Origin: Anaerolineae bacterium
GTDB taxonomy: Bacteria; Chloroflexota; Anaerolineae; JAADDB01
Assembly: GCA_015489285.1 (NCBI GenBank)
Contig: WGAA01000029.1
Span: 1-8,188 of the forward strand
Length of the DNA stretch: 8,188 nucleotides
Direction of reading: 5' to 3'
Shown: one piece after another, positions 1-4,489 of the stretch
Numbering within the stretch: position 1 is the stretch's first letter
How the letters are laid out: every line of letters begins with the position of its first letter
Program-made: the position numbers and the translations under genes
Notes under the pieces: generated by a model
Database searches by the model: none
What the model was told of the DNA's origin: nothing
Seen by the model: only the letters and a program-made list of their open reading frames with translations

Positions 1-444
1 ACGCTTACCCGGCGGTGTGAACAGTACCTCTACCTTCACTTTGGTCTTGCCCCCGTGCCCACGCCCACACCGACACCCCCCGGCGGGGTTGCTCAAGGGG
101 CCGGGACCGTTCAGGGGTACGTTTGGCACGATGTCAACCGGGACGGCGTCCGTCAACCGGAAGAACCCGGAGTCCCGGGGGTAACGGTCTACCTTCGTCC
201 ACAGGACTCCGGCGCCTCGGCCGCGGATGTCCTGGAGACGACGACCGACGACAGGGGATTCTACGTCTTCTCCTCCGTACCTTCGGGAACGTATCTGGTC
301 ACTTATGCCTCCCCGGGAAGGGTCTATCCAACGACGGAGCGCATCGTGGTCATCGGTTGCGGGGAACGTCAGGTGGTGGAAGTGAACTTCGGATTCTACC
401 GCTTGGGTCGGCGCATCTACCTGCCTCACATGTTGCGCCAATGA
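1..444 (+). CDS. Secreted/surface protein with SdrD-B (Cna-B-like) domains, C-terminal fragment
   Basis: The frame is open from the first base, so the gene begins outside the window; 147 residues are visible. Residues 1-18 look like the end of one B-type domain (CEQYLYLHFGLAP), followed by a Pro-Thr linker (PTPTPTPTPP), then a full second domain at about residues 36-136. That domain has the SdrD-B signature: GYVWHDVNRDGVRQ with acidic residues of the calcium-binding type, then GVTVYL, then TDDRGFYVF and PSGTYLV. Its end (CGERQVVEVNFGFY) matches the pattern of the first fragment, so domains are repeated in tandem. Such domains are beta-sandwich stalks of secreted or cell-surface proteins. The last residues are RRIYLPHMLRQ, a tail type often seen on exported Chloroflexi proteins. 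The GTG at 55 is only an internal codon. A terminator lies 8 nt after the stop. The N-terminal function cannot be seen. Confidence 0.85.
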   Translation, partial: TLTRRCEQYLYLHFGLAPVPTPTPTPPGGVAQGAGTVQGYVWHDVNRDGVRQPEEPGVPGVTVYLRPQDSGASAADVLETTTDDRGFYVFSSVPSGTYLVTYASPGRVYPTTERIVVIGCGERQVVEVNFGFYRLGRRIYLPHMLRQ

Positions 445-452
445 GGCGATGG

Positions 453-488
453 GGGGGGCGTTACCCCGATGTGTAACGCCCCCCTTTT
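453..488 (+). terminator. Rho-independent terminator after the SdrD-B gene
   Basis: A perfect 12-bp stem (ggggggcgttac at 453-464 with gtaacgcccccc at 473-484) encloses an 8-nt loop and is followed by TTTT at 485-488. It sits 8 nt past the stop at 444 and just before the end of the convergent P450 gene at 492. The T-run is only on the plus-strand side, so it should mainly stop the rightward transcript, though the stem may also hinder leftward readthrough. Confidence 0.88.
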
Positions 489-491
489 CGA

Positions 492-1829
492 TCAGGCCGC
501 GTGTCTCTCGACCCACATGTACACCCCCGGGGCCGGACGCAATGTCAACACAGGGCGGGGTCGCACCGGATACCCCGGGACGAGGGTCAGGCGATACCGC
601 CGGGCCAGGAGCGCCATGACGATGGTCATCTCCAGCGGGGCCAGGAAGTACCCCAAACACTTCCGGGGGCCACCGCTGAAGGGGTAATAGGCAAAGGGCG
701 GGAGATGCTTCGGCACACCGTCCCGGAAGCGTTCCGGGTCGAAGGCCTCGGGCGCAGGCCAGAGGTCGGGGTAACGGTGCGTCACGTAAGGACTGATGAC
801 GACCCGTGCCCCGGGCGGAATGGTCACACCGTCGACCACGTCCTCATCGGCCGTATCCCGCGCGGTGACCCACACCGAGGGGTAAAGCCGGAGGACTTCG
901 TCGATGACCATGCGGGTGTAGGGGAGCCGTTCCACGTCCTCCTTTTGCAAGGTTCTGTGGCCCAGCACCGCCTGCACCTCCTCCCGAAACCGACGGTCCA
1001 CTTCGGGGTGCTTCGCCAGGAGATACCACGTCCAGCTTAGGGCAAGGGCCGTCGTTTCGTGTCCGGCCAGGAAGACGGTGAGCGCCTGGTTGCGCAATTC
1101 CTCATCGCTGAGCCGGGTCCCTGTTTCCGGGTCTTCCGCGTTCATGAGCATGGAGAGGAGGTCGTTTCGCTCGGGCGCATGGCGTCGCCGTTCCCGGATG
1201 ATGCGATAAACGACGTCGTCCAGGGTGGCTTTGGCCCGTCTAAAGGAGGGGAGGGCACGGATGTAAAGGGAGGAGAGCCGGGGCCAGGGGCTCCACGCGA
1301 TGCGGTTCAACGCGTGGAGCGCGGTGTCGAACGCGGCCAGGAGGCGTTCTTCCTCCTCCAGGACATCTACGGTGAACATGAGGCGGGCAATGACGGCCAA
1401 GGTGATCTCCATCATCAAGGGGACGATGTCCACCGGACGCCGGGCCTCGGCCAGGGCATCCCACCGGGGGTAAAATTCCTCCACCGTCGCCGTGATGGTG
1501 TCGACCATGTTCAGCAGACGGCGTCGACTGAACGCGGGCTGGACCAACCGCCGCAATCGGTGCCACGTTTCTCCTTCGGCGCTCACCAAATTTTCCCCCA
1601 GAAGGGGACGGGGGACGTCCATGGTGCGTCCTTTGACGTAATTGGCCGCGTTGTCCTTGAGGACGTGTTGTACCCCTGTTGGGGATGTGATGATGTACAG
1701 CCGTCGCCGTCCCAACGGGAGAACGGCGACTCCTCCCTGTTCCTGAGCAAGGCGGACAAGGGTGTTCACGGGGTCTCGACCGAACTGGGGCAAGAGGCCT
1801 AACACCGGGTACGAACGCATGGGTTCCAA
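492..1829 (-). CDS. Cytochrome P450 (soluble bacterial type)
   Basis: This 445-residue heme-thiolate monooxygenase is full length for a bacterial P450 and has no membrane anchor or fused reductase. All hallmark motifs are present: C-helix WxxxR (W89-R93), I-helix oxygen-activation motif AGHETT (255-260), K-helix ExxR (E311, R314), FDPERF (363-368), and the heme loop FSGGPRKCLG (384-393) with the axial cysteine C391. It should insert one oxygen atom from O2 into an organic substrate using electrons from separate redox partners; no ferredoxin or reductase gene lies in the window. Overall it resembles the CYP102/CYP4-like branch found in bacteria, but substrate and CYP family cannot be set from sequence alone. 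The start is TTG at 1829 rather than the ATG at 1820, because a strong AAGGAGGA lies 5 nt before the TTG and too far from the ATG. It converges on the SdrD-B gene. Confidence 0.96.
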   Translation of the reverse strand: MEPMRSYPVLGLLPQFGRDPVNTLVRLAQEQGGVAVLPLGRRRLYIITSPTGVQHVLKDNAANYVKGRTMDVPRPLLGENLVSAEGETWHRLRRLVQPAFSRRRLLNMVDTITATVEEFYPRWDALAEARRPVDIVPLMMEITLAVIARLMFTVDVLEEEERLLAAFDTALHALNRIAWSPWPRLSSLYIRALPSFRRAKATLDDVVYRIIRERRRHAPERNDLLSMLMNAEDPETGTRLSDEELRNQALTVFLAGHETTALALSWTWYLLAKHPEVDRRFREEVQAVLGHRTLQKEDVERLPYTRMVIDEVLRLYPSVWVTARDTADEDVVDGVTIPPGARVVISPYVTHRYPDLWPAPEAFDPERFRDGVPKHLPPFAYYPFSGGPRKCLGYFLAPLEMTIVMALLARRYRLTLVPGYPVRPRPVLTLRPAPGVYMWVERHAA

Positions 1830-1834
1830 GGTGC

Positions 1835-1842
1835 TCCTCCTT
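1835..1842 (-). promoter_or_regulatory. Ribosome binding site of the P450 gene (decides TTG start)
   Basis: On the minus strand AAGGAGGA is a near-complete anti-16S match, 5 nt before TTG at 1829 and 14 nt before the first ATG. This spacing favours the TTG start. Confidence 0.8.
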
Positions 1843-1885
1843 ATCTCAAAATGTGGAGGGGGGACAAAAGGGTCTTGACCATTCT

Positions 1886-1891
1886 ATTATA
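1886..1891 (-). promoter_or_regulatory. -10 box (TATAAT) upstream of the P450 gene
   Basis: A perfect TATAAT reads on the minus strand 56 nt before the TTG start, in otherwise GC-rich DNA. No good -35 hexamer appears at 16-18 nt spacing (TACTCC or similar), so the promoter may be weak, activator-dependent, or read by another sigma factor. It would give a leader of about 50 nt. Confidence 0.55.
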
Positions 1892-1926
1892 CCCGTGTTT
1901 GGGATCATGGAGTAACCGGATGGCGT

Positions 1927-1965
1927 GGGCACAAGGTTGATTCTACAATGCCAACTCTTGTGCCC
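1927..1965. repeat. Hairpin following 'tggcgtg' box, copy 1
   Basis: gggcacaag (1927-1935) pairs with cttgtgccc (1957-1965); the stem continues with gttg (1936-1939) and caac (1952-1955) around a single bulged t1956, giving 13 pairs and a 12-nt loop. It directly follows the box tggcgtg at 1921-1927. The segment aligns with 2319-2362, where the loop-proximal gttg/caac is kept but the outer arms differ. Confidence 0.7.
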
Positions 1966-1971
1966 TGACCT

Positions 1972-1999
1972 GCCCGGCGCTTCACGAGTAACGAGTAAC
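1972..1999. repeat. 28-base exact direct repeat, copy 1
   Basis: These 28 bases (beginning gcccggcgcttcacgag and running into two heptads) recur without a mismatch at 2287-2314, 315 bases away. In the second copy the first 7 bases also form the 3' part of a hairpin arm; here they do not, which suggests a copied module set in two contexts. Confidence 0.85.
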
Positions 2000-2013
2000 G
2001 GAGTAACGAGTAA
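1982..2013. repeat. Heptamer tandem repeat cluster 1 (TNACGAG)
   Basis: Units in register: TCACGAG, TAACGAG, an 8-base variant TAACGGAG, TAACGAG, then TAA. A 7-base period with constant T-N-ACG is shared with clusters at 2074, 2297, 2365 and 2446. A tgg-box (2019-2025) follows. Confidence 0.85.
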
Positions 2014-2027
2014 TCGGATGGCGTGGA

Positions 2028-2048
2028 AACCGTTTTGGCGTGACGGTT
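2028..2048. repeat. Hairpin following 'tggcgtg' box, copy 2
   Basis: aaccgt (2028-2033) pairs with acggtt (2043-2048) around a 9-nt loop, immediately after the box tggcgtg at 2019-2025. It occupies the same relative place as the hairpins at 1927 and 2324 but its sequence is different and the stem is shorter. Confidence 0.5.
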
Positions 2049-2073
2049 AGGCGTCGGGAGGGAAGACAACTAT

Positions 2074-2094
2074 TAACGATTGACGATTAACGAT
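2074..2094. repeat. Heptamer tandem repeat cluster 2 (TRACGAT)
   Basis: Three units in register: TAACGAT, TGACGAT, TAACGAT, followed by taaa and then a ggatggcatgg box (2101-2111). Confidence 0.8.
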
Positions 2095-2143
2095 TAAAGG
2101 GATGGCATGGAGATAAAGTTGGCGCTGTTGCAGTTTCGCGGTC

Positions 2144-2178
2144 CAGACTTCCGAAGTTTGCAAAACTTCGGAAGTCTG
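2144..2178. repeat. 35-nt near-perfect palindromic hairpin
   Basis: cagacttccgaagttt (2144-2159) is exactly complementary to 2163-2178, leaving only a 3-nt loop (gca), so the stem is 16 bp. No T-run follows on either strand and no gene stop is near, so it is not an ordinary terminator. It has the look of dispersed palindromic (REP-like) intergenic elements; genome-wide copy number is unknown from this window. Confidence 0.8.
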
Positions 2179-2189
2179 AGCTCGAATTC

Positions 2190-2293
2190 GCACGGCGCTG
2201 AACCGCCGTGCTCATTAAAGCGAAGCCCTCCGGGCTTTCTCGCGTAAGGCCGCAGGCCTTCGCTAGGATGAGCCGGGCGGTTTAGCGCCCGGC
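2190..2293. repeat. Nested inverted-repeat element (cloverleaf-like)
   Basis: Arms 2192-2225 and 2258-2291 (34 nt each) are complementary at 26 of 34 positions by my count. Four smaller hairpins are nested in the element: gcacggcg/cgccgtgc (2190-2197, 2204-2211), aagccc/gggctt (2223-2228, 2232-2237), aaggcc/ggcctt (2246-2251, 2255-2260), and gccgggcg/cgcccggc (2272-2279, 2286-2293). The outer two are diverged mirror images with loops reading ctgaac and gtttag. It could fold either as one long stem or as a row of hairpins. A short minus-strand frame crosses it but looks like a translated repeat, not a gene. Confidence 0.75.
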
Positions 2294-2314
2294 GCTTCAC
2301 GAGTAACGAGTAAC
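2287..2314. repeat. 28-base exact direct repeat, copy 2, with heptamer cluster 3
   Basis: Identical to 1972-1999. Its 3' part contains heptads TCACGAG (2297-2303) and TAACGAG (2304-2310). It is followed at 2319 by another tggcgtg box, keeping the order: heptads, box, hairpin. Confidence 0.85.
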
Positions 2315-2323
2315 TGCCTGGCG

Positions 2324-2362
2324 TGAAGCCAAGGTTGACTCCACCAAGCCAACTTGTCTTCA
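2324..2362. repeat. Hairpin following 'tggcgtg' box, copy 4
   Basis: tgaag (2324-2328) pairs with cttca (2358-2362); after a c/t mismatch, caa (2330-2332) pairs with ttg (2354-2356) and gttg (2334-2337) with caac (2350-2353), with g2333 bulged and a 12-nt loop. Compared with the hairpin at 1927-1965, three outer pairs change on both sides (two GC to AT, one CG to GC), which keeps the stem. Confidence 0.6.
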
Positions 2363-2364
2363 AG

Positions 2365-2399
2365 TTACGCATTACGCATCACGCATCACGTATCACGTA
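2365..2399. repeat. Heptamer tandem repeat cluster 4 (TYACGYA)
   Basis: Five units in perfect 7-base register: TTACGCA twice, TCACGCA once, TCACGTA twice. It starts 2 nt after the hairpin ending at 2362. Confidence 0.88.
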
Positions 2400-2445
2400 C
2401 CCAATGCCAAGCTTCATCCTAACACGCCGACCCTCTCCCCGCGCC

Positions 2446-2487
2446 TGACGGATGACGGATGACGCCTGCCGCCTGCCGCCTGACGCC
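2446..2487. repeat. Heptamer tandem repeat cluster 5 (TGMCGSM)
   Basis: Six units in perfect register: TGACGGA twice, TGACGCC, TGCCGCC twice, TGACGCC. It ends about 50 bases before the TATAAT box of the acyl-CoA dehydrogenase gene. Confidence 0.88.
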
Positions 2488-2536
2488 CCGAGGCCTTCCG
2501 GTCCCGCGCGGACTTTTCTTTCCCCGACCTCGGCGT

Positions 2537-2542
2537 TATAAT
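2537..2542 (+). promoter_or_regulatory. -10 box (TATAAT) upstream of acyl-CoA dehydrogenase
   Basis: A perfect TATAAT lies 87 nt before the ATG at 2630, implying a leader of about 80 nt. The -35 region 17 nt upstream reads TTTTCT, a poor match. Its position argues against any start codon upstream of it, such as the ATG at 2459. Confidence 0.55.
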
Positions 2543-2615
2543 GAGGCCGTGAACGTTTCGCTTCAACCCGGTATCAGGAAGGTAGAACGCTTCTCGGTTC
2601 ACCCCAAGCCACATG

Positions 2616-2623
2616 AAGGAGGA
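2616..2623 (+). promoter_or_regulatory. Ribosome binding site of acyl-CoA dehydrogenase (decides start)
   Basis: AAGGAGGA lies 6 nt before ATG 2630, the same octamer used by the P450 gene. It fixes the start at MVDFQLTEEQ, the normal family N-terminus. Confidence 0.88.
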
Positions 2624-2629
2624 CAAATC

Positions 2630-3778
2630 ATGGTCGATTTCCAGCTCACCGAAGAGCAGGAACTGGTGCGCAAGTTGGCCCACGACTTCGCGGTCAACGA
2701 AATGCGCCCCGTTGCCCGCCACTACGACGAAACAGAGGAATTCCCCTGGCCCATTGTGGAAAAAGCCCACGAGCTCGGTCTGCTCAACAGCGTCATCCCC
2801 GAGGAATACGGCGGCGTCGGAGCCGACCGCATTACCGAATGCCTCATCGCGGAGGAGCTGTTCTACGGCTGTGCCGGCATGGGGACTTCCCTCATGGCGA
2901 ACAACTTGGCCCTCACCCCCATCGTCATCGCGGGGACCGAGGAACAGAAGGAACGGTTTCTCCGGCCCTTTACCGAGGAACCGTTGATGGCTTCCTTCGC
3001 CCTCACCGAACCCGAAGCCGGTTCGGACGCCGCGGGCATTCGCACCCGAGCCGTCCGTGACGGGGATTACTACATCCTCAACGGCACCAAACAGTTCATC
3101 ACCAACGGCAGCGTCGCCTCCCTCTACACCGTATTCGCCACCCTGGATCCCTCCCTGCGTCACAAGGGGATAATCGCGCTCGTCGTTCCTCGGGACACCC
3201 CCGGGATCTCCATCGGGAAGAAGGAACACAAGATGGGACAACGGGCGTCGGACACGGCCCAGGTCGTCTTCGAGGACGTGCGGGTACCGGTGGCGAATCG
3301 TCTGGGGGAGGAAGGAGAGGGCTTCAAGATCGCCATGCGCACGTTGGACAACTCGCGGGCGGGCATTGCCGCGTGTGCCGTCGGCATTGCCCGGGCCGCT
3401 TACGACGACGCGCGCAAGTACGCGCTGGAACGCAAACAGTTCGGCCAGCCCATTGCCAACTTCCAGGCCATCCAATTCATGCTTGCGGACATGGCCATCA
3501 AGATCGAGACGGCCCGACTGGCCGTCTGGTACGCGGCCTGGAGGGCGGACAAGGGCCTGCCCCACACCAAGGAATCCTCCATCGCCAAGGCCTACGCCAC
3601 GGATATCGCAATGGAAGTGACCACCGACGCGGTCCAGATCTTCGGTGGGTACGGGTACACCCGGGAGTTCCTGGTAGAGAAGTACATGCGGGATGCCAAA
3701 TTGATGCAGATTTACGAGGGGACCAACCAGATTCAGCGGCTCGTTATTGCCCGGCACATCCTGAAGGAACTCATGTAA
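2630..3778 (+). CDS. Acyl-CoA dehydrogenase, short-chain (butyryl-CoA dehydrogenase-like)
   Basis: This 382-residue flavoenzyme oxidises acyl-CoA to trans-2-enoyl-CoA in beta-oxidation or related pathways and passes electrons to electron-transferring flavoprotein. It has the usual length and order: alpha-helical N-domain (1-120), beta-domain with family signature 1 (ALTEPEAGSDAAG, 124-136) and the FITNG flavin loop (156-160), then the C-terminal helical domain with ERKQFGQPI (267-275), FGGYGY (338-343), and the catalytic base E363 in IYEGTNQIQR. The base sits at the position used by short- and medium-chain enzymes rather than the isovaleryl or long-chain position. The longer frame from 2459 is rejected because it runs through heptamer repeats and the promoter. 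The exact substrate is uncertain: butyryl, short-chain or branched acyl-CoA all fit. No etfAB, thiolase or hydratase gene is next to it in this window. Confidence 0.95.
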   Translation: MVDFQLTEEQELVRKLAHDFAVNEMRPVARHYDETEEFPWPIVEKAHELGLLNSVIPEEYGGVGADRITECLIAEELFYGCAGMGTSLMANNLALTPIVIAGTEEQKERFLRPFTEEPLMASFALTEPEAGSDAAGIRTRAVRDGDYYILNGTKQFITNGSVASLYTVFATLDPSLRHKGIIALVVPRDTPGISIGKKEHKMGQRASDTAQVVFEDVRVPVANRLGEEGEGFKIAMRTLDNSRAGIAACAVGIARAAYDDARKYALERKQFGQPIANFQAIQFMLADMAIKIETARLAVWYAAWRADKGLPHTKESSIAKAYATDIAMEVTTDAVQIFGGYGYTREFLVEKYMRDAKLMQIYEGTNQIQRLVIARHILKELM

Positions 3779-3810
3779 GGACCATCAGAGGGGGAGTACC
3801 GACACATCTT

Positions 3811-3845
3811 CTTGGAGCTCGGCATGGACCATGCCGAGCTCCAAG
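3811..3845. repeat. Perfect 35-nt palindrome between acyl-CoA dehydrogenase and HEAT gene
   Basis: Two 17-nt arms are exact reverse complements around a single central base (a3828); as RNA it can form a 15- to 16-bp hairpin with a 3- to 5-nt loop. No T-run follows on either strand, so it is not a typical intrinsic terminator. It lies 32 nt after the preceding stop and ends 4 nt before the ribosome binding site of the next gene, so it could be a transcript-processing hairpin or a symmetric operator. In-frame TTG (3812) and ATG (3824) codons inside it are unlikely starts. Confidence 0.85.
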
Positions 3846-3849
3846 ACAC

Positions 3850-3857
3850 GGAGGTGG
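3850..3857 (+). promoter_or_regulatory. Ribosome binding site of the HEAT-like gene (decides start)
   Basis: GGAGGTGG lies 8 nt before ATG 3866. The alternative in-frame starts at 3812 and 3824 sit inside the palindrome with no purine-rich site in front. Confidence 0.7.
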
Positions 3858-3865
3858 AGTCACCC

Positions 3866-4489
3866 ATGGATGTGTGGCGCATTGTGGCAGAGTGGCCGCA
3901 AGTCGACGCAAAACAGCAGCATCAGTGGACGCAGTACATCCGTTTCGCGTCCGACCTCACCGAGGAGGATGTTCCCGCCCTCATCCAGCTGTACAAAATG
4001 CTCGCCACGTCCGAGGAGGCCTTACGACGCATTGGAGAGGAAGCCATCTTGACCGCGTTGACGCGGGTCGCCAGCCCGCGGGCGATCCCCCTCTTCCGGG
4101 AAGTATTGTTCGACCCGGCCGTGGACAGCGCCAGCCCGCCGGCCGAGATCGTCTTCGCGCTGGGCGAAATCACGCGGGTGAGCAACGCGGCCGATGGCTA
4201 CGCTCTCCTCGAGGCCTGCCTCGCCCATCCCCACGTGGACGTGCGGGATATGGCGACAACGGCCCTGGTTCGCGCCTACCAGCACAACGGGCGCCCCGTC
4301 CCGGAACGGGTGGTTCACACGTTGTACACCCTTATGGAGGGGGATGGAGCCCGGCGGGTCCGGTTCTCCGCGGGTCTGGCATTGCAGGAGTTAGGGGAGT
4401 TGGACCTCATCGACGTCATCTTCTGGAGCGAGGAGATGGCCGGGTGGGAGGAACATCCGTACTTCGACCTGGAGGATGACCTCTACTGA
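3866..4489 (+). CDS. HEAT-like helical repeat protein
   Basis: A 207-residue soluble protein without signal peptide or membrane segment. From about residue 55 to 178 it is a run of paired amphipathic helices of the HEAT / PBS-lyase-repeat kind: SPRAIPLFREVLFD (70-83), PPAEIVFALGEITRV (91-105), DGYALLEACLAHPHVDVRD (110-128), ATTALVRAY (130-138), and RRVRFSAGLALQELGELD (163-180). The Asp-Val-Arg and Arg-x-x-Ala turns are typical. The N-terminus (1-50) is helical but not repeat-like; the C-terminus is acidic (DLEDDLY). Such proteins are usually scaffolds binding other proteins. Its TGA directly abuts the ATG of the LuxR-Kelch gene with no gap, so the two are probably translated together, and it may be a cytoplasmic partner of that regulator; this is inference. 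No enzymatic motif is visible. Confidence 0.8.
   Translation: MDVWRIVAEWPQVDAKQQHQWTQYIRFASDLTEEDVPALIQLYKMLATSEEALRRIGEEAILTALTRVASPRAIPLFREVLFDPAVDSASPPAEIVFALGEITRVSNAADGYALLEACLAHPHVDVRDMATTALVRAYQHNGRPVPERVVHTLYTLMEGDGARRVRFSAGLALQELGELDLIDVIFWSEEMAGWEEHPYFDLEDDLY

Larger units (their letters stand above)
1830..2629. other. 800-base gene-free, repeat-dense intergenic region
   Basis: This stretch separates the divergent P450 (left, minus) and acyl-CoA dehydrogenase (right, plus) genes. I see no credible protein: open frames here run straight through the repeats and have no protein-like composition. It contains outward promoters at both ends, five heptamer-repeat clusters, a 28-base exact direct repeat, four copies of a 'tggcgtg/tggcatg' box (1921, 2019, 2103, 2319), and at least five hairpins, listed separately. 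The density suggests a nest of small non-coding repeats rather than one decayed gene. Confidence 0.8.

Noticed and set aside
1059..1802. Plus-strand open frame of 247 codons opposite the P450 gene
   Set aside because: It is antisense to a complete P450 with every hallmark motif and has no protein-like signature of its own.
2178..2189. gagctcgaattc, identical to joined SacI-EcoRI sites of common cloning vectors
   Set aside because: Only 12 bases match, flanking sequence is native repeat DNA, and no further polylinker or vector sequence follows; chance is the simpler explanation.
2190..2293. Cloverleaf-like folding considered as a tRNA
   Set aside because: There is no 7-bp acceptor stem with a T-loop GTTCRA-type arm at the right spacing and no CCA or anticodon arm; the hairpins are related inverted copies of each other.
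2094..2372. A 92-codon minus-strand frame in the intergenic region
   Set aside because: It translates straight through the hairpins, the nested inverted repeat and the heptads, has no clear ribosome binding site, and looks like a translated repeat element.
1982..2399. Repeat clusters considered as a CRISPR array
   Set aside because: Units are 7 bases and directly tandem, the only longer repeat (28 bases) occurs just twice at 315-base distance, there are no regular spacers and no cas genes.
2414..3757. A 447-codon minus-strand open frame opposite the acyl-CoA dehydrogenase
   Set aside because: The plus strand encodes a complete, motif-perfect enzyme with a good ribosome binding site; the antisense product resembles no family.
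3811..3845. Palindrome considered as a Rho-independent terminator for acyl-CoA dehydrogenase
   Set aside because: The stem is strong but no T-run follows on either strand, and the next bases are the ribosome binding site of the downstream gene.
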